DNA of 10,889 nucleotides from contig CAYGKP010000075.1 in the NCBI GenBank assembly GCA_964350605.1, positions 1-10,889 of the forward strand. The letters are read 5' to 3'. Position 1 is the first letter of the stretch; each line of letters opens with the position of its first letter. Made by a program: the position numbers and the translations under genes. Origin of the DNA: CAYGKP01 sp964350605 (GTDB lineage Bacteria > Bacteroidota > Bacteroidia > Cytophagales > JAAEPT01). Below are positions 1 to 6,099 of the stretch, in pieces. The notes below the pieces were generated by a model, which saw only the letters and a program-made list of their open reading frames with translations, was not told the origin of the DNA and did no database searches.

Positions 1-730
1 GTCAGAACCCTCGACGAAGGCAGCGCCCGAAAAGAAAGCCGAGCCCCTGTGGTTGGAAGAGGCAGTGCAAAAGGCGATTTCGAAAGACATCATCGAGAAG
101 ATCGATGTCAAGCCGAAAAAGGACCTCAAGCCTAAGTCCACGCCCGACCCCGAAACCAAAACAGAGAAAGCCGCGCGCTCTGCCTCCAACGAGCCAACCG
201 CTTCGTCGGCCCGCGACACCAACCCCTTCGAGTGGGTAGCGGAGACCATCGCCGAGGAGCGCAAACCCGCCGCTAGCAAACCCATTCGTGGCCTGGGCGA
301 TGCCCGCCGGATTCCCCTCGCACCCCAACACCTGGATTCTACCCGCCTGGGTGCCGTCATCCTAGAACCTGACCTGAAGGAAGAACACCCACTCCTCGGC
401 TACTTGCGCCGCCATCCCAGTGGTTCGCAACGCCAGCGACTGAGCCGAGAAGAGCAGAACGCCTTGATAGAGCAATTCATCAGCCAAGGTGGTGCGCCCC
501 GCCCTGCGCCTTCGTTGGAACAAGACGCGGGCCCGACCGTCGACCTGGCCGACCCCAGCAGCTCGCGCCCCCGCCGGGTCAGCGAACACCTGGCCCGCCT
601 CTACGCCAAGCAAGGAAAATTGGGGCAAGCCATCTCGATCTACGAGCACTTGGCTTTGGATTTCCCTTCGAAAAGCGGGTACTTTGCGGCCCAAGCTGCG
701 GCCTTACGTAACCAGCTTTCCGCCAAATGA
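1..730 (+). CDS. Tetratricopeptide-repeat protein, C-terminal part (5' end outside window)
   Basis: The reading frame is open from base 2 with no stop, so the gene begins before the window; about 242 residues are visible and no internal start should be taken as real. The first ~160 residues are low-complexity and charged (runs of Lys, Glu, Pro, Ala, Ser), look disordered, and contain no recognised domain. A segment around LIEQFISQGG followed by Pro/Asp-rich sequence leads into a C-terminal helical hairpin (SEHLARLYAKQGKLGQAISI, then YEHLALDFPSKSGYFAAQ) with the spacing of one TPR unit. This arrangement, a long linker ending in a single TPR that closes with P-x-K-S-x-YFA, is familiar from Bacteroidota proteins encoded next to secG. 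The stop codon overlaps the secG start (ATGA, 727–730), so the two are probably cotranscribed and translationally coupled. The function is unknown; a role as scaffold or partner of envelope or export machinery is inference from the neighbour only. Confidence 0.8.
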   Translation, partial: SEPSTKAAPEKKAEPLWLEEAVQKAISKDIIEKIDVKPKKDLKPKSTPDPETKTEKAARSASNEPTASSARDTNPFEWVAETIAEERKPAASKPIRGLGDARRIPLAPQHLDSTRLGAVILEPDLKEEHPLLGYLRRHPSGSQRQRLSREEQNALIEQFISQGGAPRPAPSLEQDAGPTVDLADPSSSRPRRVSEHLARLYAKQGKLGQAISIYEHLALDFPSKSGYFAAQAAALRNQLSAK

Positions 731-1044
731 TCCCCGCACTCGTCATCCTTTCCTTCGTGATCGCCCTTCTGTTGGGCCTGGTCGTCCTTACGCAAAGTGG
801 TAAAGGCGGCATGGGTGCCCAATTCGGTAGCTCGGGGGCGCAACAAATCATCGGCGTGAAGAAAAGCTCGGACCTACTCGAGCGTCTCACCTGGATCTTC
901 GCGGTTTCGCTGATGGTCCTCGCTGTGGGCATCAACTTGCTGATGGCCGATCAGATTGCCCAACCCGAGCAGGAAACCAGCCCGAACACCGAACAGCTCG
1001 ATGGTGCCGCTCCGGCACCCGAGTACTTCGACGACGAGCAGTAG
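727..1044 (+). CDS. secG: Preprotein translocase subunit SecG
   Basis: A 105-residue protein with the SecG layout: a first membrane helix (about residues 2–21), a Gly-rich loop LTQSGKGGMGAQFGSSGAQQ with the family's conserved Q-x-GKGG signature, then an LLERLTW turn leading into a second membrane helix (about 55–74). SecG is the small accessory subunit of the inner-membrane SecYEG channel that assists SecA-driven export. After the second helix there is an acidic, Pro/Glu/Asp-rich tail of about 30 residues; such tails vary widely in the family. The start codon overlaps the stop of the upstream TPR gene (ATGA), which fixes the start and implies coupling. In related genomes secG is usually followed directly by groES; here an opposite-strand gene intervenes. 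Confidence 0.93.
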   Translation: MIPALVILSFVIALLLGLVVLTQSGKGGMGAQFGSSGAQQIIGVKKSSDLLERLTWIFAVSLMVLAVGINLLMADQIAQPEQETSPNTEQLDGAAPAPEYFDDEQ

Positions 1045-1078
1045 GCCTCGTCTCTCCTTCCGTACTGATTATTGATCA

Positions 1079-1100
1079 AGCGAGGCTACGCAGCCTCGCT
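1079..1100. terminator. Hairpin between convergent secG and the 238-residue gene
   Basis: A perfect 9-bp inverted repeat, AGCGAGGCT (1079–1087) and AGCCTCGCT (1092–1100), encloses the 4-base loop ACGC. It lies between two convergent genes and covers the TAG stop of the minus-strand gene (1086–1088). Neither side carries a clear T-run, so it is not a textbook intrinsic terminator. It may act as a bidirectional end or an mRNA 3' stabiliser. Confidence 0.45.
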
Positions 1101-1802
1101 CAATTGACGCATGAGCAGCCGCTTGGCCATGGGCAACAGCGTTTCCTCCAGCGGACAAACCAAGGCCGATTCCACCAAGTAGGTCGGCGGATTGGGCAAC
1201 TCGCGCCGGGTGTCGATCAACTCGCGTTTCATGCGCTCATAGGTCTGGCTGATGCTCTTCTCCTTTCGTTGCAGAAACACGGTACGCAAGCCACGGTACC
1301 GCTCGCTTTGCGCTTCGAAGAGGGTGCTGGTGTATTCGTAGATGAACGTGTCGCGGCCCGCCCTGGTGCTGACAAACAAGTAGCCTGCGCCTTGCTCCAG
1401 CGGGCTGAGCCCCACCGCCGCGATCTCCAAGTGCTGTTCGACGTAGTCGTATAAGGCCCGCCCTTCACTCAGGTGATCTTCCAACTGCGGAACGGCAAAA
1501 CCTATAATCTCTTCCAATTCAGCCATCAGCTCGTCGTCCTCGATGACACGTTGGTAAGTCAACTCAAGCTTCTGCCAATCGGCTTTCGTGATTTGCTTGG
1601 GGAACTGGTCGGCCAGCGACTCTTTGCGGTCACGGAAGGCCAACAAGTTGCGGTAGTGCGACACCAGCTCACCAAGATGCGGATACAGCTTCTGAGCATG
1701 GAAGTAACCCCTAACGTCCTGGAGGTAGGCCAAGAGCAGGTACTTCTTGTATTCTGCGTCGATGAGGCCCTCAACGAGCCAATCCGGTGATAACTGCTTC
1801 AT
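1086..1802 (-). CDS. Conserved Bacteroidota protein of unknown function (238 aa)
   Basis: A soluble, mostly helical 238-residue protein with no signal peptide or membrane segment. It starts MKQLSPDWLVEGLIDAEYKK. I recognise the overall pattern (LSPDWL…GLID.EYKKY.LLAYLQ, LYPHL..LV.HYRNL, a central DDELM..LEEIIGFA, a GYLFV β-like segment, IYEY…FE, and a C-terminal PLEETLLPMAKR) as a protein found across Bacteroidota without a known role; I can name no catalytic motif. The ATG at 1800–1802 is the natural start, since the conserved sequence begins there. The gene lies on the minus strand between secG and groES, convergent with secG and divergent from groES, so it shares a roughly 290-bp regulatory region with the chaperonin operon. 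Whether it is functionally linked to chaperonins is not shown by the sequence. Confidence 0.8.
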   Translation of the reverse strand: MKQLSPDWLVEGLIDAEYKKYLLLAYLQDVRGYFHAQKLYPHLGELVSHYRNLLAFRDRKESLADQFPKQITKADWQKLELTYQRVIEDDELMAELEEIIGFAVPQLEDHLSEGRALYDYVEQHLEIAAVGLSPLEQGAGYLFVSTRAGRDTFIYEYTSTLFEAQSERYRGLRTVFLQRKEKSISQTYERMKRELIDTRRELPNPPTYLVESALVCPLEETLLPMAKRLLMRQLSEAA

Positions 1803-1888
1803 GTGCCTGTCAGTGGTAAAAGCGAGGAGCCCTTCAAATCCTCTTATCTATTCTACGTCATCTTAAGCATGAACGGTTACGTCCCCTC

Positions 1889-1920
1889 TTAAAGTACAAT
1901 CGAGCGACTGGATGAGCAAA
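1889..1920 (-). promoter_or_regulatory. Possible Bacteroidota-type primary promoter for the 238-residue gene
   Basis: Read on the minus strand, TTTG (complement of 1917–1920) is followed after 20 bases by TACTTTAA (complement of 1889–1896). The housekeeping sigma of Bacteroidota prefers TTTG/TTG, about 19 bases, then TAnnTTTG. The -7 half matches only in part (TA and TT, but not the final TG). If used, it would leave a leader of about 80 bases before the ATG at 1802. This is a weak candidate. Confidence 0.25.
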
Positions 1921-1927
1921 TCAATGC

Positions 1928-1979
1928 GACTGACAGACACCTGACACTCGGTGCAATCAGGAATGCAATTTTGTCAGTC
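1928..1979. promoter_or_regulatory. CTGACA/TGTCAG repeat cluster, candidate activator-binding sites upstream of groES
   Basis: Two direct copies of CTGACA (1930–1935 and 1941–1946) start 11 bp apart, about one helical turn. They are followed by the inverted copy TGTCAG (1972–1977). The outer pair extends to a perfect 8-bp inverted repeat, GACTGACA (1928–1935) with TGTCAGTC (1972–1979). The cluster lies about 90–137 bp before the start site predicted from the sigma-54 promoter at 2041–2056, which is the usual distance for enhancer sites bound by AAA+ activators. A further TGTCAGT occurs at 1808–1814 near the start of the divergent gene. The repeats are seen directly; activator binding is inference. 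Confidence 0.5.
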
Positions 1980-2040
1980 CTACGACGACACACCGGCCCA
2001 AAACACCTGAATTCTGCCAGAACTCGCGTTTTCGCTCCCT

Positions 2041-2056
2041 TGGCACAAGGATGGCA
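2041..2056 (+). promoter_or_regulatory. Sigma-54 (-24/-12) promoter of groESL
   Basis: The sequence TGGCAC-AAGGA-TGGCA matches the sigma-54 (RpoN) consensus TGGCAC-N5-TTGCW at every defined position but one. The invariant GG (2042–2043) and GC (2054–2055) are separated by exactly 10 bases, as required. Transcription would begin near 2067, giving a leader of about 28 bases before the groES ATG at 2095. Sigma-54 holoenzyme needs an ATP-hydrolysing enhancer-binding activator, and a repeat cluster sits at a suitable distance upstream (1928–1979). No CIRCE operator (TTAGCACTC-N9-GAGTGCTAA) was found in the region. From recollection, in many Bacteroidota a sigma-54 activator gene lies a little upstream of the secG/groES neighbourhood; that part is outside the window. 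Confidence 0.72.
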
Positions 2057-2094
2057 GGAAGAGGTTCATACAACCACAAACCTGTAATTCCACT

Positions 2095-2373
2095 ATGGCT
2101 AAGGTGAACATCAAGCCGCTGGCCGACCGCGTTCTGGTCCAAGCCGCTGAAGCCGAAGAGAAAACCGCTTCGGGCATCATCATTCCCGACACTGCGAAGG
2201 AGAAACCCCAACGGGGCATCGTTGTCGCTGTCGGCGTAGGCAAAAAAGACGAACCGCTAACTGTCAAAGAAGGCGACTCGATCCTCTACGGTAAATACGC
2301 CGGCACTGAAATCTCAGTGGAAGGTACCGACTACCTGATCATGCGGGAGTCGGACATCTACGCCATCCTCTAG
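2095..2373 (+). CDS. groES: Co-chaperonin GroES (Hsp10)
   Basis: A 92-residue protein of standard GroES length. It begins MAKVNIKPLADRVLVQ, continues through the mobile-loop region (EEKTASGIIIPDTAKEKPQR) with the GIIIP segment that docks on GroEL, and ends with the conserved DYLIMRESDIYAIL. Seven copies form the lid of the GroEL cage in the cytoplasm and help release folded substrates. The ATG follows an AT-rich stretch without a good Shine-Dalgarno sequence, as is common in this phylum. groEL follows after 34 bases with no terminator, so the pair forms one operon. A sigma-54 promoter match lies 39–54 bases before the start. Confidence 0.97.
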   Translation: MAKVNIKPLADRVLVQAAEAEEKTASGIIIPDTAKEKPQRGIVVAVGVGKKDEPLTVKEGDSILYGKYAGTEISVEGTDYLIMRESDIYAIL

Positions 2374-2407
2374 GTTCTCCCTCTAACTGAAACAACTAAC
2401 TCCCATT

Positions 2408-4057
2408 ATGGCTAAGACCATTCATTTTGAAGCCGAAGCGCGCGAAAAGCTGCGCAAAGGCGTGGACACCCTGGCGAATGCCGTCAAGGTGACCTTGGGC
2501 CCCAAGGGCCGCAACGTCGTTCTCGACAAAAAATTTGGCGCACCGACTGTCACCAAGGATGGTGTCTCGGTAGCTCGTGAAATCGAGTTGAAAGATCCCG
2601 TGGAGAACATGGGTGCTCAACTGGTGAAAGAAGTGGCCTCAAAAACTGCCGACTCGGCAGGTGACGGTACCACCACAGCCACCGTGTTGGCACAAGCCAT
2701 CTTCACCTCGGGCATCAAGAGCGTCGCTGCGGGTGCGAACCCAATGGACCTCAAGCGCGGTGTCGACAAAGCGGTCATCGCTGTGGTCGAGAACCTGCGC
2801 AAGCAGTCCAAGACCATCGACAGTTCGTCGGAAATCGCCCAAGTGGCCACCATTTCGGCCAACAACGACAAGGAGATCGGTCAAATGATCGCCGATGCGA
2901 TGGACAAAGTCGGCAAGGACGGCGTCATCACGGTCGAAGAAGCGAAAGGCACCGAAACGGAAGTAAAAACCGTGGAAGGGATGCAATTCGACCGCGGCTA
3001 TCAGTCGCCTTACTTTGTCACCAACCCTGACAAAATGGAGGCCGACCTGGAAAGCCCCTACATCCTGATCTACGACAAGAAGATCGGCTCGATGAAGGAC
3101 ATGCTGCCCGTGTTGGAGCAAGTTGCTCAGACCGGCAAGCCGCTTGTCATCATCTCCGAGGAAGTGGAAGGCGAAGCCCTCGCGACACTCGTGGTCAACA
3201 AAATCCGCGGTGCCTTGAAAGTGGCGGCCGTAAAAGCCCCTGGCTTCGGCGACCGTCGCAAGGCGATGCTCGAAGACATCGCGGTTCTGACCGGTGGTAC
3301 AGTGATCAGCGAAGAGCGTGGGTACAAACTCGAGAACGCGACCCTCGATATGTTGGGCCGCGCCGAGAAGATGACCATCGACAAGGACAACACCACCATC
3401 ATCAACGGTGCGGGTGTTGACGCCGAGATCAAAAGCCGCATCGGCCAGATCAAAGCGCAAATCGAGTCGACCACCTCGGACTACGACCGCGAGAAGCTCC
3501 AGGAGCGTCTGGCGAAACTAGCTGGCGGAGTCGCCATCCTCTACATCGGTGCTGCCACCGAGACCGAGATGAAAGAGAAGAAGGACCGCGTCGACGACGC
3601 CTTGCACGCCACCCGCGCCGCCGTTGAGGAAGGTGTGGTTCCCGGCGGAGGTGTCGCCCTGGTGCGTGCCATCCAATCAATCGAAGGCCTCGAAGGCGAC
3701 AACGAGGACCAGAACATCGGCATCAACATCATCAAGATTGCCCTCGAATCGCCCCTACGGACGATCGTCGCCAACGCTGGTGGTGAAGGCTCGGTGGTTG
3801 TTCAAAAGGTCCGCGACGGCAAAGGTGACTTCGGTTACAACGCCCGCGACGACAAGTACGAAAACCTATCGGCTGCTGGTGTCATCGACCCAACCAAAGT
3901 GACTCGCTTGGCCCTGGAGAACGCCGCTTCCATCGCTTCACTCCTGCTCACCACCGAATGTGTGGTCGCAGACGAGCCCGAAGAAGGTGGAGGTGCCCCA
4001 ATGGGCGGCGGTGCCCCCGGTATGGGTGGCATGGGCGGCATGGGCGGCATGATGTAA
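2408..4057 (+). CDS. groEL: Chaperonin GroEL (Hsp60)
   Basis: A full-length 549-residue group I chaperonin, ending in the usual flexible GGM-type tail (GMGGMGGMGGMM). Visible nucleotide-site motifs are TLGPKGR (29–35), DGTTTAT (86–92), and VDDALHATRAA with the catalytic aspartate at D397 (E. coli D398), followed by EEGVVPGGG. The apical segment KAPGFGDRRKAMLEDIAVLTGG is intact. Two stacked seven-subunit rings hydrolyse ATP to fold proteins in the cytoplasm, with GroES as lid. It is cotranscribed with groES and followed by a strong hairpin at 4083–4112. No missing residues or frame breaks were seen. The gene is noticeably GC-rich in its second half, consistent with strong codon selection. Confidence 0.98.
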   Translation: MAKTIHFEAEAREKLRKGVDTLANAVKVTLGPKGRNVVLDKKFGAPTVTKDGVSVAREIELKDPVENMGAQLVKEVASKTADSAGDGTTTATVLAQAIFTSGIKSVAAGANPMDLKRGVDKAVIAVVENLRKQSKTIDSSSEIAQVATISANNDKEIGQMIADAMDKVGKDGVITVEEAKGTETEVKTVEGMQFDRGYQSPYFVTNPDKMEADLESPYILIYDKKIGSMKDMLPVLEQVAQTGKPLVIISEEVEGEALATLVVNKIRGALKVAAVKAPGFGDRRKAMLEDIAVLTGGTVISEERGYKLENATLDMLGRAEKMTIDKDNTTIINGAGVDAEIKSRIGQIKAQIESTTSDYDREKLQERLAKLAGGVAILYIGAATETEMKEKKDRVDDALHATRAAVEEGVVPGGGVALVRAIQSIEGLEGDNEDQNIGINIIKIALESPLRTIVANAGGEGSVVVQKVRDGKGDFGYNARDDKYENLSAAGVIDPTKVTRLALENAASIASLLLTTECVVADEPEEGGGAPMGGGAPGMGGMGGMGGMM

Positions 4058-4082
4058 TCACTGCCCGCGAACCAACGCATGC

Positions 4083-4114
4083 AACGCCCCGGAAGGTTTC
4101 TTCCGGGGCGTTTT
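4083..4114 (+). terminator. Intrinsic terminator of groESL
   Basis: A perfect 12-bp stem, AACGCCCCGGAA (4083–4094) and TTCCGGGGCGTT (4101–4112), with a 6-base loop, runs directly into TTTT (4111–4114). It starts 26 bases after the groEL stop. The T-run is short, but the stem is very stable. Confidence 0.85.
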
Positions 4115-4183
4115 GCGTTTGGCGGCGTTGCGACTTGCGGGGGGGCTTCGTAGCTTCACGTCAACGATTTTATCCGATATCCG

Positions 4184-4555
4184 ATGATTCACGCCGAGAA
4201 AACTGCCAACTGGACCAAAGAACACTTCGTAACCTACGTCTACCTATGTGTTGCGGGCGCGGACTACAGTGTGGATGAAGAGGAAATCAAGGAGATCCAC
4301 GACAAAGTGATTGAGACCCTCGGTTCAGAAGACGACTTCAACAAAGTGATTGGCGAGGTGCAGGCGGAAATCAAGGATCACAACGACAAGGACCGCATGG
4401 ATTTCATCTCTGACAACGTCGGGACGTTCCTGCCCAGCCAAGAGGAGCGCAAGCAAGTCCTTGAAGGCATCGAGGACGTGATCGTCGCCGACGGCCACGT
4501 GGACAGCGTCGAGATGGTCACCTACCGTTTTGTAAAGAAGGCACTGAACCCGTAA
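4184..4555 (+). CDS. Small acidic TerB-like protein
   Basis: A 123-residue, strongly acidic, helical protein with no signal peptide. An N-terminal helix (WTKEHFVTYVYLCVAGADYS, from residue 10) is followed by VDEEEIKEI, and near the C-terminus comes VIVADGHVDSVEM (99–111). The paired pattern 'helix–A.AD..V...E' repeated twice is characteristic of the TerB/DjlA-type all-helical fold, in which Asp/Glu residues can bind metal. Such stand-alone TerB-like proteins are common and mostly of unknown function; a tellurite-resistance label would overstate what is known. The gene sits behind the groESL terminator, so it probably has its own promoter; a weak match (TTG at 4128–4130, 20 bases, TAGCTTCA at 4151–4158) is present. 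It ends at a strong bidirectional terminator. The family assignment is moderately sure; the role is unknown. Confidence 0.7.
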   Translation: MIHAEKTANWTKEHFVTYVYLCVAGADYSVDEEEIKEIHDKVIETLGSEDDFNKVIGEVQAEIKDHNDKDRMDFISDNVGTFLPSQEERKQVLEGIEDVIVADGHVDSVEMVTYRFVKKALNP

Positions 4556-4576
4556 GCGGTTTTCGAACCCTCTCTC

Positions 4577-4601
4577 AAAACCCGGTTCGACCGGGTTTTT
4601 T
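4577..4601. terminator. Bidirectional terminator between the TerB-like gene and the peptide transporter gene
   Basis: The stem AAAACCCGG (4577–4585) with CCGGGTTTT (4591–4599) has a 5-base loop and a run of six Ts (4596–4601) on the plus strand. The four As at 4577–4580 give a T-run on the minus strand. It lies 21 bases after the plus-strand stop and just past the minus-strand stop at 4606, so it can end both convergent transcripts. Confidence 0.9.
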
Positions 4602-4605
4602 GTGC

Positions 4606-5988
4606 CTAACCGACTTGAGTCACACTCTCAGCAAGTGCCTTCTGGTCATTCTCCCCTTGAATGAAGCTGCGGTCTTTGTAATTCTTTGAAATCAAGAGGA
4701 AGGCAAAAGCCGCCAGAACCATAAGCCCGGCAAAGAACCAGAAATACACCGGTCCGGAGAGCTTGGTCGTGCCATCCGGGTTGGTATTAATGAAGTTAAA
4801 GAGTGCCGCGATTCCATTGCCCAAGAAGACCGAGAGCAGGTAGAAACTCATGACAAGGGACTTAATGGCCTTGGGGGCTTGCGTATAAGCAAACTCCAGT
4901 GCTGATACCGAGATCAGCACCTCGGAAGTAGTAATAAAGAAGTACGCCACCCCCTGCCAGGCAATGCTCAACGAGTTACCTCCGTTCATGTGTGATTCCA
5001 CCAAGGCAAGGGTTACAAACGAAAAAGGTGCAATGAACAGGCCAATCGCAATTCGCCGAATGTGCCGGATGGGGTACTTCTTATAGATCCCAAACGTGAA
5101 AATTGGAACAAGAATCAGAATCAATATCGTATTGACCGACTGCATCTGAGCCGGCAAGACTTCGCCAATCAAGGGCAGGGTTTTCAGCATCTCCGATCGA
5201 GATCCCTGCGCAATCCAGGAGGTCGACTGTTGATCAAACAATGACCAGAAAATAGCGACCACCACAAACATCGCAACCAGCTTACCGAGCAGCGCGAAGG
5301 TCTCCTTGGTGAAGACTTCCTCTTTATACTTCTTCCAGCCGACCGGAGGAATGGATACGAAACTCTTGTTCCCTAGCCAGAACACCAACGTCGCGAGAAT
5401 CATCAACGCGCCGGGCAGACCGAAGGCCAAGTGAGAATTCACTTTGTCGAGCAAGTAGGGCGTTAGAATGATCGACACAGTCGCCCCCAAATTGATCGAG
5501 AGGTAAAAAAGGCTGAACACCCGCTCCATCAAGTGCTTATTGCGGGGACCGAATTGATCTCCCACGTGAGCGGAGACACAAGGCTTGATCCCCCCCGTTC
5601 CGATGGCAATCATGGTCAGCCCTAGCAGCAGGCCAAGCCGTGTCTCATTGATCGCCAGCGCGGCATGTCCAGCACAGTAAACGATTGAAAGGATGATGAT
5701 CGTGCGGTACTTTCCCCAAAAAATGTCGGCCAAAAGAGCCCCTCCGACAGGCAGCAGGTAGGCCAAGGCGACGAAGGTGTGAATCCATCCATTTGCCTCT
5801 CCATCGGTCATGAAGTCTTCCTGGCCGTTTGCATCCAGCAAGTAACTGGTCATGAACGTGAACAGAATCGCCTTCATTCCGTAGAAGCTGAAACGCTCGG
5901 CCAACTCGTTCCCAATGATGAATGGGATGCCTTTCGGCATCTTCACCCCTGGGTCGTTGGGGGTATTCTGGAGATTGGAAGACTTCAT
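4606..5988 (-). CDS. POT-family proton-dependent oligopeptide transporter
   Basis: A 460-residue polytopic inner-membrane protein. Diagnostic motifs of the POT/PTR2 branch of the major facilitator superfamily are visible. E28-x-x-E31-R32 in NELAERFSFYG is the proton-coupling motif on helix 1. GTGGIKPCVSAHVGDQF follows helix 4, then FSLFYLSINLGA (the PTR2 signature F-Y-x-x-I-N-x-G), and FWSLFDQQSTSWIAQ in the second half. These proteins import di- and tripeptides with protons. The ATG at 5986–5988 gives a 19-residue polar lead before the first helix and is the natural start. The gene is divergent from pckA (111-bp gap) and convergent with the TerB-like gene. By eye its GC content is lower than groEL's, which is partly expected for a membrane protein. 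The exact substrate cannot be read from the sequence. Confidence 0.92.
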   Translation of the reverse strand: MKSSNLQNTPNDPGVKMPKGIPFIIGNELAERFSFYGMKAILFTFMTSYLLDANGQEDFMTDGEANGWIHTFVALAYLLPVGGALLADIFWGKYRTIIILSIVYCAGHAALAINETRLGLLLGLTMIAIGTGGIKPCVSAHVGDQFGPRNKHLMERVFSLFYLSINLGATVSIILTPYLLDKVNSHLAFGLPGALMILATLVFWLGNKSFVSIPPVGWKKYKEEVFTKETFALLGKLVAMFVVVAIFWSLFDQQSTSWIAQGSRSEMLKTLPLIGEVLPAQMQSVNTILILILVPIFTFGIYKKYPIRHIRRIAIGLFIAPFSFVTLALVESHMNGGNSLSIAWQGVAYFFITTSEVLISVSALEFAYTQAPKAIKSLVMSFYLLSVFLGNGIAALFNFINTNPDGTTKLSGPVYFWFFAGLMVLAAFAFLLISKNYKDRSFIQGENDQKALAESVTQVG

Positions 5989-6099
5989 CTACGAAAAGTA
6001 CACTGTTTTCACGCAAAAGGCTGACGAAAGTCGTAGTAAGGCTATACAGCGACCAGTACCTTACTATTCAATCGATCACCTTTCACGCTCACACCCTAC
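5989..6099. promoter_or_regulatory. Divergent promoter region of the peptide transporter and pckA
   Basis: A 111-bp gap separates two divergently transcribed genes, so both promoters must lie here or inside the coding ends. It contains a small inverted repeat, CTACGA near 5990 and TCGTAG near 6031. I see no convincing -33/-7 pair on either strand and no sigma-54 match. Confidence 0.4.

Noticed and set aside
1808..1814. An additional TGTCAGT copy near the start of the 238-residue gene
   Set aside because: A single 7-base match far from the main cluster and close to the start codon can occur by chance; noted only as a possible extra site.
1941..1957. A second sigma-54-like element, TGACAC…TGCAAT
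   Set aside because: The spacing between the would-be -24 and -12 dinucleotides is 8, not 10, and the first dinucleotide is GA, not GG.
1803..2094. CIRCE (HrcA) operator before groES
   Set aside because: No TTAGCACTC/GAGTGCTAA inverted repeat or close variant is present on either strand.
2639..3460. A 273-codon open frame on the minus strand inside groEL
   Set aside because: It is wholly antisense to groEL, rich in His/Asp/Val as expected from reading a GC-rich conserved gene backwards, and matches no known family.
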